NCBI RefSeq assembly: GCF_001006005.1
Contig: NZ_CP011254.1
Coordinates: 124,001-188,000 of the forward strand
Origin: Serratia fonticola
Lineage (GTDB): Bacteria; Pseudomonadota; Gammaproteobacteria; Enterobacterales; Enterobacteriaceae
DNA length: 64,000 nucleotides
Direction of reading: 5' to 3'
The translations under genes were made by a program, and so were the position numbers. Positions 10,943-20,324 of this stretch are shown in pieces (within the stretch, counting starts at the first letter, position 1; every line of letters begins with the position of its first letter). A model generated the notes under the pieces. That model saw only the letters and a program-made list of their open reading frames with translations, had not been told where the DNA came from and searched no databases.

Positions 10943-12295
10943 ATGTTTACACCAGAACTCCTCTCCCCGGCGGGAACGCTGAAAAACATGCGTTACGCCT
11001 TTGCCTATGGGGCCGATGCGGTTTACGCTGGCCAGCCGCGTTACAGCCTGCGCGTACGTAATAACGAATTTAACCACGAGAACCTGCAGCTTGGGATTAA
11101 CGAAGCCCATGCGCTAGGCAAAAGATTCTACGTGGTGGTTAACATCGCGCCACACAACGCCAAACTGAAAACCTTCCTGCGTGACCTGAAACCGGTGATC
11201 GACATGGGCCCGGACGCGCTGATCATGTCCGACCCCGGTTTGATCATGATGGTGCGCGAAGCCTTCCCGCAGATGGACATTCACCTCTCGGTGCAGGCTA
11301 ACGCGGTCAACTGGGCAACGGTGAAGTTCTGGCAGCAGATGGGCTTGACGCGAGTGATCCTTTCCCGCGAACTGTCGCTGGATGAAGTGGCGGAAATCCG
11401 TAGCCAGGTGCCAGAGATGGAGCTGGAGATCTTCGTACATGGCGCACTGTGCATGGCCTATTCCGGCCGCTGCCTGCTTTCCGGTTACATCAACAAACGC
11501 GATCCCAACCAAGGCACCTGCACCAATGCCTGCCGCTGGCAGTACAAGGCAGAAGAAGGCAAGGAAGACGATACCGGCAGCATCGTGCATCTGCATGAGC
11601 CTATCGCGGTGCAAAACGTTGAGCCGACGCTGGGCATTGGCGCGCCAACCGATAAAGTCTTTATGCTTTCCGAAGCGCAGAAACCCGGCGAGTACATGAG
11701 CGCGTTTGAGGACGAGCACGGCACCTACATCATGAACTCAAAAGATCTGCGAGCCATCCAGCACGTTGAGCGGCTCACCCAGTTGGGCGTACATTCGCTG
11801 AAAATTGAAGGCCGGACCAAGTCGTTTTATTACTGCGCCCGCACCGCGCAGGTTTATCGCCGTGCCATTGACGACGCCGTTGCCGGTAAACCCTTCGATC
11901 CTAGCCTGCTAACCACGCTGGAAGGCCTGGCTCATCGTGGCTATACCGAAGGTTTCCTGCGCCGCCATACGCACGATGCCCACCAGAACTATGATTACGG
12001 CTCCTCCATTTCCGAACTGCAGCAGTTTGTCGGGGAATTTACCGGGGTGCGCCGTAACGGCTGGGCGGAAGTGGATGTAAAAAATAAATTCCTGGTCGGT
12101 GACAGCGTAGAGATGATGACGCCAGGGGGTAACGTGTTGTTTACCCTGGAAAGCCTGCAAAACAAGAAGGGCGAGACGATCGATGTCGCTCCGGGCAACG
12201 GCCATATCGTTTATTTGCCGATCCCCGAGGATATCGACCTCAATTATGCATTGTTGATCCGCAATTTGCAGCAGGACGATAGCCAGAACGGTTAA
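10943..12295 (+). CDS. trhP: tRNA uridine hydroxylation protein TrhP (YegQ), peptidase U32 family
   Basis: 450 aa U32-family protein. In E. coli TrhP(YegQ) takes part in prephenate-dependent hydroxylation of U34 in tRNAs, the first step to (m)cmo5U. Characteristic signals: N-terminal ELLSPAGTLKNMRYAFAYGADAVYAG, the U32 signature EIFVHGALCMAYSGRCLLSGY, and a cysteine set (GTCTNACRW) thought to bind an Fe-S cluster. Length equals the E. coli protein (453 aa). ATG 10943 follows an AT-rich leader. A terminator stands 10 bases past the stop. The family was once annotated as a protease; the tRNA role is from established knowledge. Confidence 0.93.
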   Translation: MFTPELLSPAGTLKNMRYAFAYGADAVYAGQPRYSLRVRNNEFNHENLQLGINEAHALGKRFYVVVNIAPHNAKLKTFLRDLKPVIDMGPDALIMSDPGLIMMVREAFPQMDIHLSVQANAVNWATVKFWQQMGLTRVILSRELSLDEVAEIRSQVPEMELEIFVHGALCMAYSGRCLLSGYINKRDPNQGTCTNACRWQYKAEEGKEDDTGSIVHLHEPIAVQNVEPTLGIGAPTDKVFMLSEAQKPGEYMSAFEDEHGTYIMNSKDLRAIQHVERLTQLGVHSLKIEGRTKSFYYCARTAQVYRRAIDDAVAGKPFDPSLLTTLEGLAHRGYTEGFLRRHTHDAHQNYDYGSSISELQQFVGEFTGVRRNGWAEVDVKNKFLVGDSVEMMTPGGNVLFTLESLQNKKGETIDVAPGNGHIVYLPIPEDIDLNYALLIRNLQQDDSQNG

Positions 12296-12305
12296 GATGT
12301 TTATC

Positions 12306-12330
12306 GCCACCCACCTGGGTGGCAATTTTT
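12306..12330 (+). terminator. Rho-independent terminator after yegQ
   Basis: GCCACCC (12306-12312) pairs with GGGTGGC (12317-12323), followed by AATTTTT. It separates trhP from the cyaR promoter. Confidence 0.85.
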
Positions 12331-12336
12331 GGCAAA

Positions 12337-12381
12337 TATTAGAATCAGATCACATCAATTAGCGCGCAGCTTGGTTATTAT
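12337..12381 (+). promoter_or_regulatory. cyaR promoter with CRP-like site
   Basis: A CRP-like site has a good right half (GATCACAT, TCACA at 12350-12354) and a weak left half (TTAGA at 12339-12343). A -10 element TATTAT lies at 12376-12381. Spacing from the site centre to the inferred start (about 12385-12388) is about 40 bases, as for class II CRP activation. E. coli cyaR is known to be CRP-cAMP activated. Confidence 0.6.
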
Positions 12382-12384
12382 CAG

Positions 12385-12477
12385 GCTGCTTAAAACTAAT
12401 AACGAAAATATTTGCATAGCAATACTAGGAACCACCTCCTTAGCCAGCCCAATCTCCCTTGGGTTGGCCTTTTCTTT
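12385..12477 (+). ncRNA. cyaR: CyaR (RyeE) Hfq-dependent small regulatory RNA
   Basis: The conserved single-stranded seed AGGAACCACCTCCTTAGCC at about 12427-12445, the terminator loop with ATCTCCCTT, and location next to yegQ all match E. coli CyaR. The terminator stem is GCCAGCCCAA (12443-12452) / TTGGGTTGGC (12459-12468), followed by a long T tract. The 5' end is placed at GCTGCTTAAAAC by analogy with E. coli. CyaR base-pairs near the Shine-Dalgarno of targets such as ompX, luxS and nadE to repress them, and is activated by CRP. The stem sequence differs from E. coli but keeps pairing. Confidence 0.9.
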
Positions 12478-12480
12478 TTT

Positions 12481-12829
12481 ATCCCCTTTAATTTCAATTA
12501 GCTGAAAATTTCATTGGCATTTTTAGGATATTTCTTGCATTCGCCAAGTGGCTTATCATTTTCCCTGCAATATATAAATTATTCTATAGCGATTAATAAG
12601 GTCGTTAATACCAACGCTTAACTCGCGTGAGAGAAAGGTATTACCCCCCATTGGGCATTGACTATATAAATACCCTGTAGCAGCCAAACTCGGCATTACC
12701 TGAATATTCTTATGGCCCACCACTGGCTTGTGGTTTATCGTTAACGGCTTGGGTTAGGGGTTTAGCTACATGGAAACCCATCTGGCCACCCTTTGACAGC
12801 CGATTCGTTTTTCGCCACAAGGATCAGGA
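12481..12829. other. Gene-free AT-rich stretch upstream of yegS
   Basis: No convincing open frame or RNA structure was found. It presumably contains the yegS promoter; I could not single out a good -35/-10 pair. Confidence 0.5.
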
Positions 12830-13729
12830 ATGCACCAATATGCACCAGCACTGCTTATCATCAATGGTAAAAGCTCCGGCAACGAGGAAGTTCGCGCAGC
12901 GGTGAACCAGCTGCGTAATGAGGGCCAGACCCTGCATGTCCGCGTCACCTGGGAACTGGGGGATGCCGCTCGTTACGTCAAAGAGGCTAGCCAACTGAGG
13001 GTTGAAACCGTGATCGCCGGTGGTGGCGACGGTACCATCAACGAAGTCGCTGCCGCACTGGCACAACTGCCCGCAGAGTTTCGGCCAATACTCGGCATAC
13101 TGCCGCTGGGCACCGCCAACGACTTTGCTACCGCCTGCTCTATTCCTCTACAGCCAGATTTGGCCTTGCAGTTAGCCATCAAGGGCCGAGCGGTACCGAT
13201 CGATCTGGCCAAGGTCAATGACGAACGCTATTTCATCAATATGGCGACCGGCGGCTTTGGCACCCGCATCACCACCGAAACCCCGGAAAAACTGAAGGCG
13301 GCGCTGGGGGGCGTTTCTTATTTCATCCATGGGTTGCTGCGCCTGGATGCGCTGAAAGCCGACAGCTGCGAGATCCGCGGGCCAGATTTCCATTGGACCG
13401 GAGAAGCGCTGGTGATTGGTATCGGCAACGGTAGGCAGGCAGGGGGCGGGCAGAAACTTTGCCCTGGTGCGCTGATTAACGATGGTTTATTGCAGGTGCG
13501 CCTGCTCACTGCCGAAGAGTTGCTGCCTACGCTGGTCAATATCTTATTTAGCGGTGAGGAAAACAGCAACGTAGTCGATGCCTCATTGCCATGGTTGGAA
13601 ATCACCGCGCCGCATGAAATCACCTTTAACCTTGATGGCGAACCGCTGAAAGGTCGTGATTTCCGCATTGAGGTGCTGCCTAATGCTATCGAGTGCCGCT
13701 TACCGCCAAATTGCGATCTGCTGGAATAA
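12830..13729 (+). CDS. yegS: Lipid kinase YegS
   Basis: 299 aa diacylglycerol-kinase-like enzyme (DAGK catalytic domain). E. coli YegS phosphorylates phosphatidylglycerol in vitro. The N-terminal nucleotide-binding domain shows [13 protein letters not shown] and the signature [17 protein letters not shown] (about residues 62-78), then [11 protein letters not shown]. The C-terminal beta-sandwich carries [20 protein letters not shown] and [12 protein letters not shown]. Same length as the E. coli protein. An in-frame ATG four codons later is an alternative start. It is monocistronic, followed by a REP-like palindrome. Confidence 0.94.
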   Translation: MHQYAPALLIINGKSSGNEEVRAAVNQLRNEGQTLHVRVTWELGDAARYVKEASQLRVETVIAGGGDGTINEVAAALAQLPAEFRPILGILPLGTANDFATACSIPLQPDLALQLAIKGRAVPIDLAKVNDERYFINMATGGFGTRITTETPEKLKAALGGVSYFIHGLLRLDALKADSCEIRGPDFHWTGEALVIGIGNGRQAGGGQKLCPGALINDGLLQVRLLTAEELLPTLVNILFSGEENSNVVDASLPWLEITAPHEITFNLDGEPLKGRDFRIEVLPNAIECRLPPNCDLLE

Positions 13730-13744
13730 ACGCGGTTTCCTCAC

Positions 13745-13770
13745 GTAGGGGCGCTGCATGCTGCGCCCGT
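13745..13770. repeat. REP-like palindrome, copy 2
   Basis: GTAGGGGCGCTGCATGCTGCGCCC, read in two arms: GGGCGCTGCA and TGCTGCGCCC. It lies 15 bases after the yegS stop. The same family occurs at 9860 (half copy), 20114-20137 (inverse orientation) and 27041-27064. It probably protects or ends transcripts. Confidence 0.75.
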
Positions 13771-13907
13771 TAAAATAATCGATTAGTTAGCTCAGAACGC
13801 GCAGGCTTTAACCCTGTTTAGCCCCCGCTCCTGAACACGCCTGCGAACCAACATCCCTCCTTTTACCTCAAGATAAAACCGCCAGCCCATGTCTGCGATC
13901 CACCAAT

Positions 13908-13974
13908 AAATGTGATCTTCAGCGGCAATTCTCACAAATCATACTTGTATGGTAGTTAGTTCAAGGTTAATTTC
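13908..13974 (+). promoter_or_regulatory. rspA promoter region: CRP half-site, RspR-like box, -35/-10
   Basis: AAATGTGATCT at 13908-13918 is a perfect CRP left half; the right half at consensus spacing is poor, though a TCACA occurs at 13932. A putative promoter is TTGTAT (13946-13951), 17-base spacer, TAATTT (13969-13974). The -35 is overlapped by the inverted repeat CATACTTGTATG (13940-13951). The motif CTTGTATGGT at 13944 recurs with one mismatch (CTAGTATGGT, 19341) before rspR, so it may be the RspR operator. All are sequence inferences. Confidence 0.45.
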
Positions 13975-14012
13975 CGCCCATACGTTATCAGCAACAACAG
14001 GATGTGGAAGTC

Positions 14013-15227
14013 ATGAAAATTGTTAAAGCCGAGGTGTTTGTCACCTGCCCGGGGAGAAATTTCGTCACCCTGAAGATCACTACCGACTGTGGACTAACCG
14101 GGATCGGCGATGCGACTCTGAACGGCCGCGAACTGCCGGTCGCGTCTTATCTGGAAGATCACGTCTGCCCGCAGTTGATCGGCCGCGATGCTCATCAGAT
14201 TGAAGATATCTGGCAGTACTTCTACAAAGGTGCTTACTGGCGCCGTGGCCCGGTGACCATGTCGGCCATCTCTGCGGTGGATACGGCATTGTGGGATATC
14301 AAAGCCAAAGCGGCCAATATGCCGCTTTACCAGTTGCTGGGTGGCGCCTCACGTACCGGCGTCATGGTGTATTGCCACACCACCGGCCACTCGATTGACG
14401 AAGTGCTGGACGATTATGCCAAGCACAAGGAGTTGGGCTTCAAGGCAATCCGCGCACAATGCGGCGTACCGGGGATGAAAACCACCTACGGCATGGCCAA
14501 GGGTAAAGGCCTGGCGTATGAGCCTGCGACCAAAGGTAACTGGCCGGAAGAGCAGCTATGGTCAACCGAGAAATACCTCGACTTCACCCCTAAACTGTTT
14601 GAAGCCGTACGTGACAAATTCGGTTTTGACGAACATCTGCTGCACGACATGCATCACCGCCTGACGCCAATCGAAGCGGCCCGCTTTGGCAAAAGCGTTG
14701 AACAATATCGCCTGTTCTGGATGGAAGATCCTACCCCGGCCGAAAACCAGGAGTGCTTCCGCCTGATCCGCCAACATACCGTGACCCCAATTGCGGTCGG
14801 TGAGGTGTTCAACAGCATCTGGGACTGCAAACAGCTGATTGAAGAGCAGCTGATCGATTACATCCGTACCACCATCACCCACGCCGGGGGCATCACCGGC
14901 ATGCGCCGTATCGCCGATTTCGCTTCGCTGTATCAGGTGCGTACCGGCTCACACGGCCCTTCCGATCTTTCACCAATCTGCATGGCGGCGGCGTTGCACT
15001 TTGACCTGTGGGTGCCGAACTTCGGCGTGCAGGAATATATGGGCTACTCCGAACAGATGCTGGAAGTGTTCCCACATAACTGGACGTTCGACAACGGCTA
15101 CATGCATCCGGGCGAAAAACCAGGGTTGGGCATCGAGTTTGACGAAAAACTGGCTGCCAAATATCCCTACGATCCTGCCTACCTGCCGGTAGCGCGCCTG
15201 GAAGACGGCACCCTGTGGAACTGGTAA
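14013..15227 (+). CDS. rspA: D-mannonate dehydratase family protein RspA (ManD)
   Basis: 404 aa enolase-superfamily enzyme, near-identical by eye to E. coli RspA (starvation-sensing protein). The ManD subgroup dehydrates D-mannonate to 2-keto-3-deoxy-D-gluconate using Mg2+. An N-terminal capping domain (residues about 1-110) precedes the barrel. The typical stretches are [26 protein letters not shown] (barrel acidic/His ligands), [12 protein letters not shown] and [15 protein letters not shown] 14013 was preferred over the in-frame GTG at 14004, since it gives the conserved start [18 protein letters not shown]. First gene of rspA-rspB-ydfJ-ydfI; rspB follows after 14 bases. Confidence 0.93.
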   Translation: MKIVKAEVFVTCPGRNFVTLKITTDCGLTGIGDATLNGRELPVASYLEDHVCPQLIGRDAHQIEDIWQYFYKGAYWRRGPVTMSAISAVDTALWDIKAKAANMPLYQLLGGASRTGVMVYCHTTGHSIDEVLDDYAKHKELGFKAIRAQCGVPGMKTTYGMAKGKGLAYEPATKGNWPEEQLWSTEKYLDFTPKLFEAVRDKFGFDEHLLHDMHHRLTPIEAARFGKSVEQYRLFWMEDPTPAENQECFRLIRQHTVTPIAVGEVFNSIWDCKQLIEEQLIDYIRTTITHAGGITGMRRIADFASLYQVRTGSHGPSDLSPICMAAALHFDLWVPNFGVQEYMGYSEQMLEVFPHNWTFDNGYMHPGEKPGLGIEFDEKLAAKYPYDPAYLPVARLEDGTLWNW

Positions 15228-15241
15228 ACCGAGGAATTTCT

Positions 15242-16255
15242 ATGAAAAGCATTACTGTTCAACAGCCAGGGCAATTGGTGATTGAAGAACGCCCGTTGCC
15301 ATCGCCGCAGCAAGGTGAAGTCCGGATCCGTGTGGCTAGCGCCGGGATCTGCGGTTCCGACGTGCATATCTATCGGGGCCATAATCCGTTTGCCAAATAC
15401 CCGCGCGTAATCGGCCATGAGTTCTTTGGCCATATCGACGCTATCGGCGAAGGTGTCGATCCGTCACGTATCGGCGAACGCGTAGTGGGCGATCCGGTTG
15501 TCAGTTGCGGCCATTGCTATCCCTGCTCGGTGGGCAGGCCAAACGTCTGCACCGAACTGCAGGTCATTGGCGTGCACCGTGACGGCGGATTCAGCGAATA
15601 TGTGACGCTACCGGCCAAAAATGCCCATCTAGTTCCGGACTGCATTCCAGACAACGAAGCCACGATGGTCGAACCCTTCACCATTGCCGCCAACATCTGT
15701 AGCCAACTGCAACCTGGCCCGCTTGATGTGGCGTTGGTGTATGGTGCCGGGCCGATGGGCCTCACCTCTATTCAGGCGCTGCGCGGCGTTTACGGCGTTA
15801 AACAGATTGTGGTGGCTGACCGTATCGATGAGCGCCTGGCAATGGCCACTGCCAACGGTGCAGATGTGGTGATCAACAACAGCCAGCTTGATTTGGCCAG
15901 CGAGTTACAAAAACTCGGCATCCGGCCAACGCTGATCATTGATGCAGCCTGCCACCCTGCCATTCTGCCAGAGGCAATCGGCTTGGCTTCTCCCGCCGCA
16001 CGCATTGGCATTATGGGCTTCTCTGCCGAACCCTGCGTGATCAGCCAGCAGGCCATTACCAGCAAAGAGATCTCGATTTACAGCTCACGCCTCAACAGCA
16101 ACCGCTTCCCGCAGGTGATTGCCTGGATGACGCAACGCCAGATCCAACCAGAGAAGTTGATCACCCATCAGTTCAAGTTTACGCAAGTGCTTGAGGCGAT
16201 GGAGATCTTCGAAAAAGACCAAAAGCAGTGCTGTAAGGTTTTACTGAAATTCTGA
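15242..16255 (+). CDS. rspB: Zinc-dependent alcohol dehydrogenase RspB
   Basis: 337 aa medium-chain dehydrogenase. Catalytic zinc ligands lie in GICGSDVHIYRGH and GHEFFGHIDAIGEG; structural zinc cysteines in CGHCYPCSVGRPNVC; Rossmann motif VYGAGPMGLTSIQ. Closest to E. coli RspB. Homologues next to ManD genes act as L-gulonate (hexonate) 5-dehydrogenases giving D-fructuronate, which fits the context: YdfI would reduce fructuronate to mannonate and RspA would dehydrate it. Substrate is inferred, not shown by the sequence. ATG 15242 follows GAGGAA (15231-15236). Confidence 0.9.
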   Translation: MKSITVQQPGQLVIEERPLPSPQQGEVRIRVASAGICGSDVHIYRGHNPFAKYPRVIGHEFFGHIDAIGEGVDPSRIGERVVGDPVVSCGHCYPCSVGRPNVCTELQVIGVHRDGGFSEYVTLPAKNAHLVPDCIPDNEATMVEPFTIAANICSQLQPGPLDVALVYGAGPMGLTSIQALRGVYGVKQIVVADRIDERLAMATANGADVVINNSQLDLASELQKLGIRPTLIIDAACHPAILPEAIGLASPAARIGIMGFSAEPCVISQQAITSKEISIYSSRLNSNRFPQVIAWMTQRQIQPEKLITHQFKFTQVLEAMEIFEKDQKQCCKVLLKF

Positions 16256-16263
16256 CCTGACCA

Positions 16264-16295
16264 CTTTCCAGCTACGGCCTGCTGTAGCTGGAAAG
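16264..16295 (+). other. Intercistronic hairpin between rspB and the MFS gene
   Basis: Perfect 12-bp inverted repeat CTTTCCAGCTAC (16264-16275) / GTAGCTGGAAAG (16284-16295) with an 8-base loop. No T run follows, so it is more likely an RNA-stability or processing hairpin than a terminator, setting rspAB apart from the downstream genes. Confidence 0.6.
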
Positions 16296-16359
16296 AAACA
16301 GGGGCTTCTGAACCTCATCTTTGCCGTCCTTACAACAACAATTTGCAGAGAACAGAACA

Positions 16360-17757
16360 ATGATGAACGCAAAAATTGACAACACTCAGCCGGAAAGAAG
16401 TACCTCGGACCTGATCAAGGCGGCCGTTTCTGGCTGGCTTGGTACCGCACTGGAATTTATGGATTTTCAGCTTTATTCGCTAGGTGCAGCATTAGTCTTC
16501 CATGAAATATTTTTCCCGGAACAGTCCGCCGCCATGGCATTAATCTTGGCGATGGGAACCTACGGCGCGGGTTATATCGCCCGTATCGCGGGTGCCTTCT
16601 TCTTTGGCCGCATGGGGGACACCATCGGGCGTAAAAGGGTGCTGTTTATTACCATTACCATGATGGGGATCTGCACCACCTTAATCGGTGTGCTGCCAAC
16701 CTATGCGCAAATCGGTATTTTCGCCCCTCTGTTACTGGTGTTACTGCGTATTATTCAAGGGCTGGGCGCCGGTGCGGAAATTTCCGGAGCAGGAACCATG
16801 CTGGCGGAATATGCGCCTAAAGGTAAACGTGGGATTATCTCCTCACTGGTGGCCATGGGCACCAATTGCGGCACGCTGTCGGCAACCGCCATCTGGGCCG
16901 TCATGTTCTTCTTCCTGTCTAAAGAAGAGCTGCTGGCCTGGGGCTGGCGCGTACCTTTCCTGGCCAGCGTGGTCGTTATGCTGTTCGCCATCTGGCTGCG
17001 TATGAACCTGAAAGAAAGCCCGGTGTTTGAAAAGGTTAACGACGACAGCACTACCGCAACACCGGCTAACGCCGTGGCTGACAATACCCATTCGCTGTCG
17101 GCAATGTTCAGCAGCAAATCCTTCTGGCTGGCTACCGGGCTGCGTTTCGGTCAGGCAGGCAACTCCGGGCTGATCCAGACCTTCCTGGCCGGTTATCTGG
17201 TGCAAACCCTGCTGTTTGAGAAGGCTATCCCAACCGACGCCTTGATGATCAGCTCCGCCATTGGCTTTATTACCATCCCGTTCCTTGGTTGGCTCTCCGA
17301 CAAGATCGGCCGCCGCGTACCTTATATCCTGGTCAATATCTCCGCCATCATTCTGGCTTACCCAATGATTTCGATGATTGTGGACAAGACCAATGAGGTG
17401 AACGTGGTTATGGCCTCGATCATTATTATCCATAACGTCGCGGTGCTGGGCCTGTTTGCGCTGGAAAACATCACCATGGCGGAAATGTTTGGTTCACGTA
17501 ACCGCTTTACCCGCATGGCGATCTCCAAAGAGGCCGGTGGTTTGGTGGCGGTCGGCTTCGGCCCGGTATTAGCCGGTATCTTCTGCAATATGACCGACTC
17601 CTGGTGGCCAATCGCCGTCATGATGATCCTGTACTCCGTTATCGGCTTGCTGGCAGCGATATTGATGCCAGAAGTCAGAGATCGCGACCTGAGCCTGGCG
17701 GAAGATGCCGCGGAAAGCCCAGCGCTCCCGATAGCCCAACGCGTCAGCAGTCATTAA
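16360..17757 (+). CDS. ydfJ: MFS metabolite:H+ symporter (YdfJ-like), probable hexonate importer
   Basis: 465 aa, 12-TM metabolite:H+ symporter family (ShiA/ProP type). Motif A copies [14 protein letters not shown] and [13 protein letters not shown] are present, plus PVSP-like [15 protein letters not shown] near the start. It is colinear with E. coli ydfJ, which is disrupted by a prophage in K-12; here the gene is intact. Two adjacent ATGs (16360, 16363) follow GCAGAGAA. It probably imports the hexonate that RspB, YdfI and RspA degrade; the exact substrate is not known. Confidence 0.88.
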   Translation: MMNAKIDNTQPERSTSDLIKAAVSGWLGTALEFMDFQLYSLGAALVFHEIFFPEQSAAMALILAMGTYGAGYIARIAGAFFFGRMGDTIGRKRVLFITITMMGICTTLIGVLPTYAQIGIFAPLLLVLLRIIQGLGAGAEISGAGTMLAEYAPKGKRGIISSLVAMGTNCGTLSATAIWAVMFFFLSKEELLAWGWRVPFLASVVVMLFAIWLRMNLKESPVFEKVNDDSTTATPANAVADNTHSLSAMFSSKSFWLATGLRFGQAGNSGLIQTFLAGYLVQTLLFEKAIPTDALMISSAIGFITIPFLGWLSDKIGRRVPYILVNISAIILAYPMISMIVDKTNEVNVVMASIIIIHNVAVLGLFALENITMAEMFGSRNRFTRMAISKEAGGLVAVGFGPVLAGIFCNMTDSWWPIAVMMILYSVIGLLAAILMPEVRDRDLSLAEDAAESPALPIAQRVSSH

Positions 17758-17824
17758 TTCCCTTCAATTCTCTGCCGCAGAGAGCGTTCTGCGGCAATCA
17801 AACCTTCACACAGTGAGTTTTAAC

Positions 17825-19285
17825 ATGGATACCAAGCTGTTAGCCGCCAACGCCATTGTTCCGCAGTACGATCGTAGCAAACTGGTTCCACGCCTGGTTC
17901 ATTTGGGCTTTGGTGCCTTTCATCGCGCCCACCAGGCGGTATACGCCGATATCCTGGCACAGGAGCATGGCAGCGACTGGGGTTACTGCGAAATCAACCT
18001 GATCGGCGGCGAGCAACAAATCGCCGATCTCAAACAGCAAGATATGCTCTACAGCGTGGCCGAGATGTCAGCCGATGCCTGGCAATGCCGGGTGGTGGGT
18101 GTAGTAAAACAGGCGCTGCATGCGCAGGTCGACGGGCTGGACGCCGTTTTCCAGGCCCTGGCCCAGCCCGAAGTGGCGATTGTGTCCATGACCATCACCG
18201 AGAAAGGCTACTGTCATTCCCCCGCCACCGGCCAGTTGCAGCTTGATCATCCGCTAATTGTGCGGGATCTGGCTAATCCGCATCAGCCGCAGAGCGCCGT
18301 TGGGGTCATCGTCGCAGCCTTGGCGCAGCGTAAAGCGGCCGGGCAACCTGCGTTCAGCGTAATGTCTTGCGACAATATGCCGGAAAATGGCCATGTAACC
18401 CGTAACGTGATCACCGCCTATGCCAAAGCGCTCGATCCGGCGTTGGCAACGTGGATCGAAACCTACGTCACCTTCCCTTCGACCATGGTCGATCGCATCG
18501 TGCCTGCCGTGACACCAGACACCCTGGCCCAGGTCGCACAACAAACCGGCGTGCAGGATCCAGCAGCAGTGGCCTGCGAGCCGTTCCGCCAATGGGTGAT
18601 TGAGGACAATTTTGTCGCGGGCCGCCCGGTATGGGAACAAGCCGGTGCAGAACTGGTCAGCAATGTCTTGCCGTTCGAAGAGATGAAGCTGCGTATGCTG
18701 AACGGTAGCCACTCGTTCCTGGCCTATCTGGGTTATCTAGCCGGTTACCCACACATCAGTGACTGTATGCAGGATGAGCATTACGTCAAGGCCGCCCGCC
18801 ATCTGATGCTGGCTGAGCAGGCTCCAACACTGAACACCCTGGGCACCGATCTGGAGAAATACGCCGATTCCCTGCTGGCACGCTATCGCAATACGGCATT
18901 GAAGCACCGCACCTGGCAGATCGCCATGGACGGCACGCAAAAGCTGCCGCAGCGCATGCTGGATTCGGTGCGCTGGCACCTGGCCAACGGCAGTGATTTT
19001 GACTGTCTGGCGCTAGGCGTAGCGGGCTGGATGCGTTACGTCGGCGGTAAGGACGAACAGGGTCAACCGATCGACATCAGCGATCCCTTGCGTGAGGAAA
19101 TTGCCCGGCGCGTCGCCAACAGTGCTGAAGGTGAGCCTCGCGTGATGGCGTTACTGCAAATGACCTCGGTGTTCGGACGCGACCTGCCGGATAACCAACG
19201 CTTCGTCAATGCCGTGACCAATGCTTATCTGGCACTGTTGGCGCGGGGAGCTAAAGCAACGGTGGCAAGGGTGCTGGCGCGTTAA
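17825..19285 (+). CDS. ydfI: Mannitol dehydrogenase-family oxidoreductase YdfI (probable D-fructuronate/D-mannonate reductase)
   Basis: 486 aa long-chain polyol dehydrogenase. The Rossmann N-terminus has [16 protein letters not shown] (NAD-binding GxGxF..H). The family catalytic stretch [13 protein letters not shown] and the C-terminal domain with [21 protein letters not shown] (catalytic Lys, then the Asn and His) are clear. Closest to E. coli YdfI and UxuB, which interconvert D-fructuronate and D-mannonate with NADH. ATG 17825 was chosen (GAG 8 bases upstream); an in-frame GTG lies at 17813. It ends the operon. Confidence 0.9.
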   Translation: MDTKLLAANAIVPQYDRSKLVPRLVHLGFGAFHRAHQAVYADILAQEHGSDWGYCEINLIGGEQQIADLKQQDMLYSVAEMSADAWQCRVVGVVKQALHAQVDGLDAVFQALAQPEVAIVSMTITEKGYCHSPATGQLQLDHPLIVRDLANPHQPQSAVGVIVAALAQRKAAGQPAFSVMSCDNMPENGHVTRNVITAYAKALDPALATWIETYVTFPSTMVDRIVPAVTPDTLAQVAQQTGVQDPAAVACEPFRQWVIEDNFVAGRPVWEQAGAELVSNVLPFEEMKLRMLNGSHSFLAYLGYLAGYPHISDCMQDEHYVKAARHLMLAEQAPTLNTLGTDLEKYADSLLARYRNTALKHRTWQIAMDGTQKLPQRMLDSVRWHLANGSDFDCLALGVAGWMRYVGGKDEQGQPIDISDPLREEIARRVANSAEGEPRVMALLQMTSVFGRDLPDNQRFVNAVTNAYLALLARGAKATVARVLAR

Positions 19286-19303
19286 TAGAAAAGCCTAGAA
19301 TGC

Positions 19304-19325
19304 GGGTGGATTTATCCGCCCTCTT
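19304..19325 (+). terminator. Possible weak terminator after ydfI
   Basis: GGGTGGAT (19304-19311) pairs with ATCCGCCC (19314-19321), with one G-T pair, a very tight loop and a short TCTTT tail. Confidence 0.4.
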
Positions 19326-19386
19326 TCACAGGTTAATCTGCTAGTATGGTGACATTCACTATTACCCTCATATATTGATTGTCGCC

Positions 19387-20073
19387 ATGTCAGAATCGTA
19401 CGTCCTCACGAATAATGTCCCGGTCAATCAGCAGATCTATCGTTTCCTGCGCAAAGATATTGTCGATTGCACCATCCCACCGGGCACGTTGCTTTCCGAG
19501 AAAGAGATCTCCACCCGTTTCAGCGTCTCACGCCAACCGGTGCGCGAAGCCTTTATCAAACTGGCTGAAGCCGGGCTGGTGCAGATCTTGCCGCAGCGCG
19601 GTACCTTCGTGATGAAAATTTCCGCCAAACGAGTGGCCGACGGGCGCTTTATCCGTCAGGCGGTGGAATGTGCCATCGTGCGGCGCGTTGCCACCAGTAT
19701 CACCCCCGAACAACTGATGACGCTGGAACATAACCTGCATCGCCAGGAGCTGGCGGCACAGAATAATCAGATCCGTGAGTTTTTGGCGCTGGACGACGAA
19801 TTCCACCATCTGCTGACGCAAATGGCCAACTGCGCCCTGGCGTGGGAAACCATCGAGACCATCAAAGCGACGATGGACCGGGTGCGCTTCCTCAGCCTGA
19901 GCGAAGTGTCTCCGCCGGAGAATCTGATCCACCAGCATTACCGTATTTTTGAGGCCCTGAAGGCCCAGGATCCGGATGCGGCGGAGCGGGCTATTCATGA
20001 GCATTTGCAGGAAATGATCTATTCGATTACCCCGATTGCCCTGCAAAACACCGACTGGTTTGAAGCCGAGTAA
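19387..20073 (+). CDS. rspR: GntR/FCD-family regulator RspR
   Basis: 228 aa, same length as E. coli RspR (YdfH), the repressor of rspAB. N-terminal winged helix: [55 protein letters not shown]. The C-terminal FCD domain has [24 protein letters not shown] and the metal-ligand His residues ([15 protein letters not shown]). ATG 19387 was chosen; the longer frame starts with TTG at 19375. A CTAGTATGGT motif 46 bases upstream resembles one at the rspA promoter, suggesting autoregulation. Confidence 0.92.
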   Translation: MSESYVLTNNVPVNQQIYRFLRKDIVDCTIPPGTLLSEKEISTRFSVSRQPVREAFIKLAEAGLVQILPQRGTFVMKISAKRVADGRFIRQAVECAIVRRVATSITPEQLMTLEHNLHRQELAAQNNQIREFLALDDEFHHLLTQMANCALAWETIETIKATMDRVRFLSLSEVSPPENLIHQHYRIFEALKAQDPDAAERAIHEHLQEMIYSITPIALQNTDWFEAE

Positions 20074-20113
20074 CCCCGCTGATTATCTAAACAAGTGCCA
20101 CGTACAGCCAAGC

Positions 20114-20137
20114 GGGCGCAGCATGCGGCGCCCCTAC
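20114..20137. repeat. REP-like palindrome, copy 3 (inverse orientation)
   Basis: GGGCGCAGCA / TGCGGCGCCC followed by CTAC, the reverse complement of the GTAGGGGCG family, 40 bases after the rspR stop. Confidence 0.7.
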
Positions 20138-20324
20138 TCCGCGATCTGATTACTGAATGTTGTCTCGTTTAAATGGCATTTATTCTCAATCGCATCTATT
20201 GTCTCTTCGCATCATCAGGTTTTGATTAGTATCTTTTGCATAGCTTCAATCACCGCTTTTGACTACGCCGGTGGCCAAATACCCAGACTTACCGGTGTAT
20301 AGGAAGCTTTAACGGGAGTGAATC

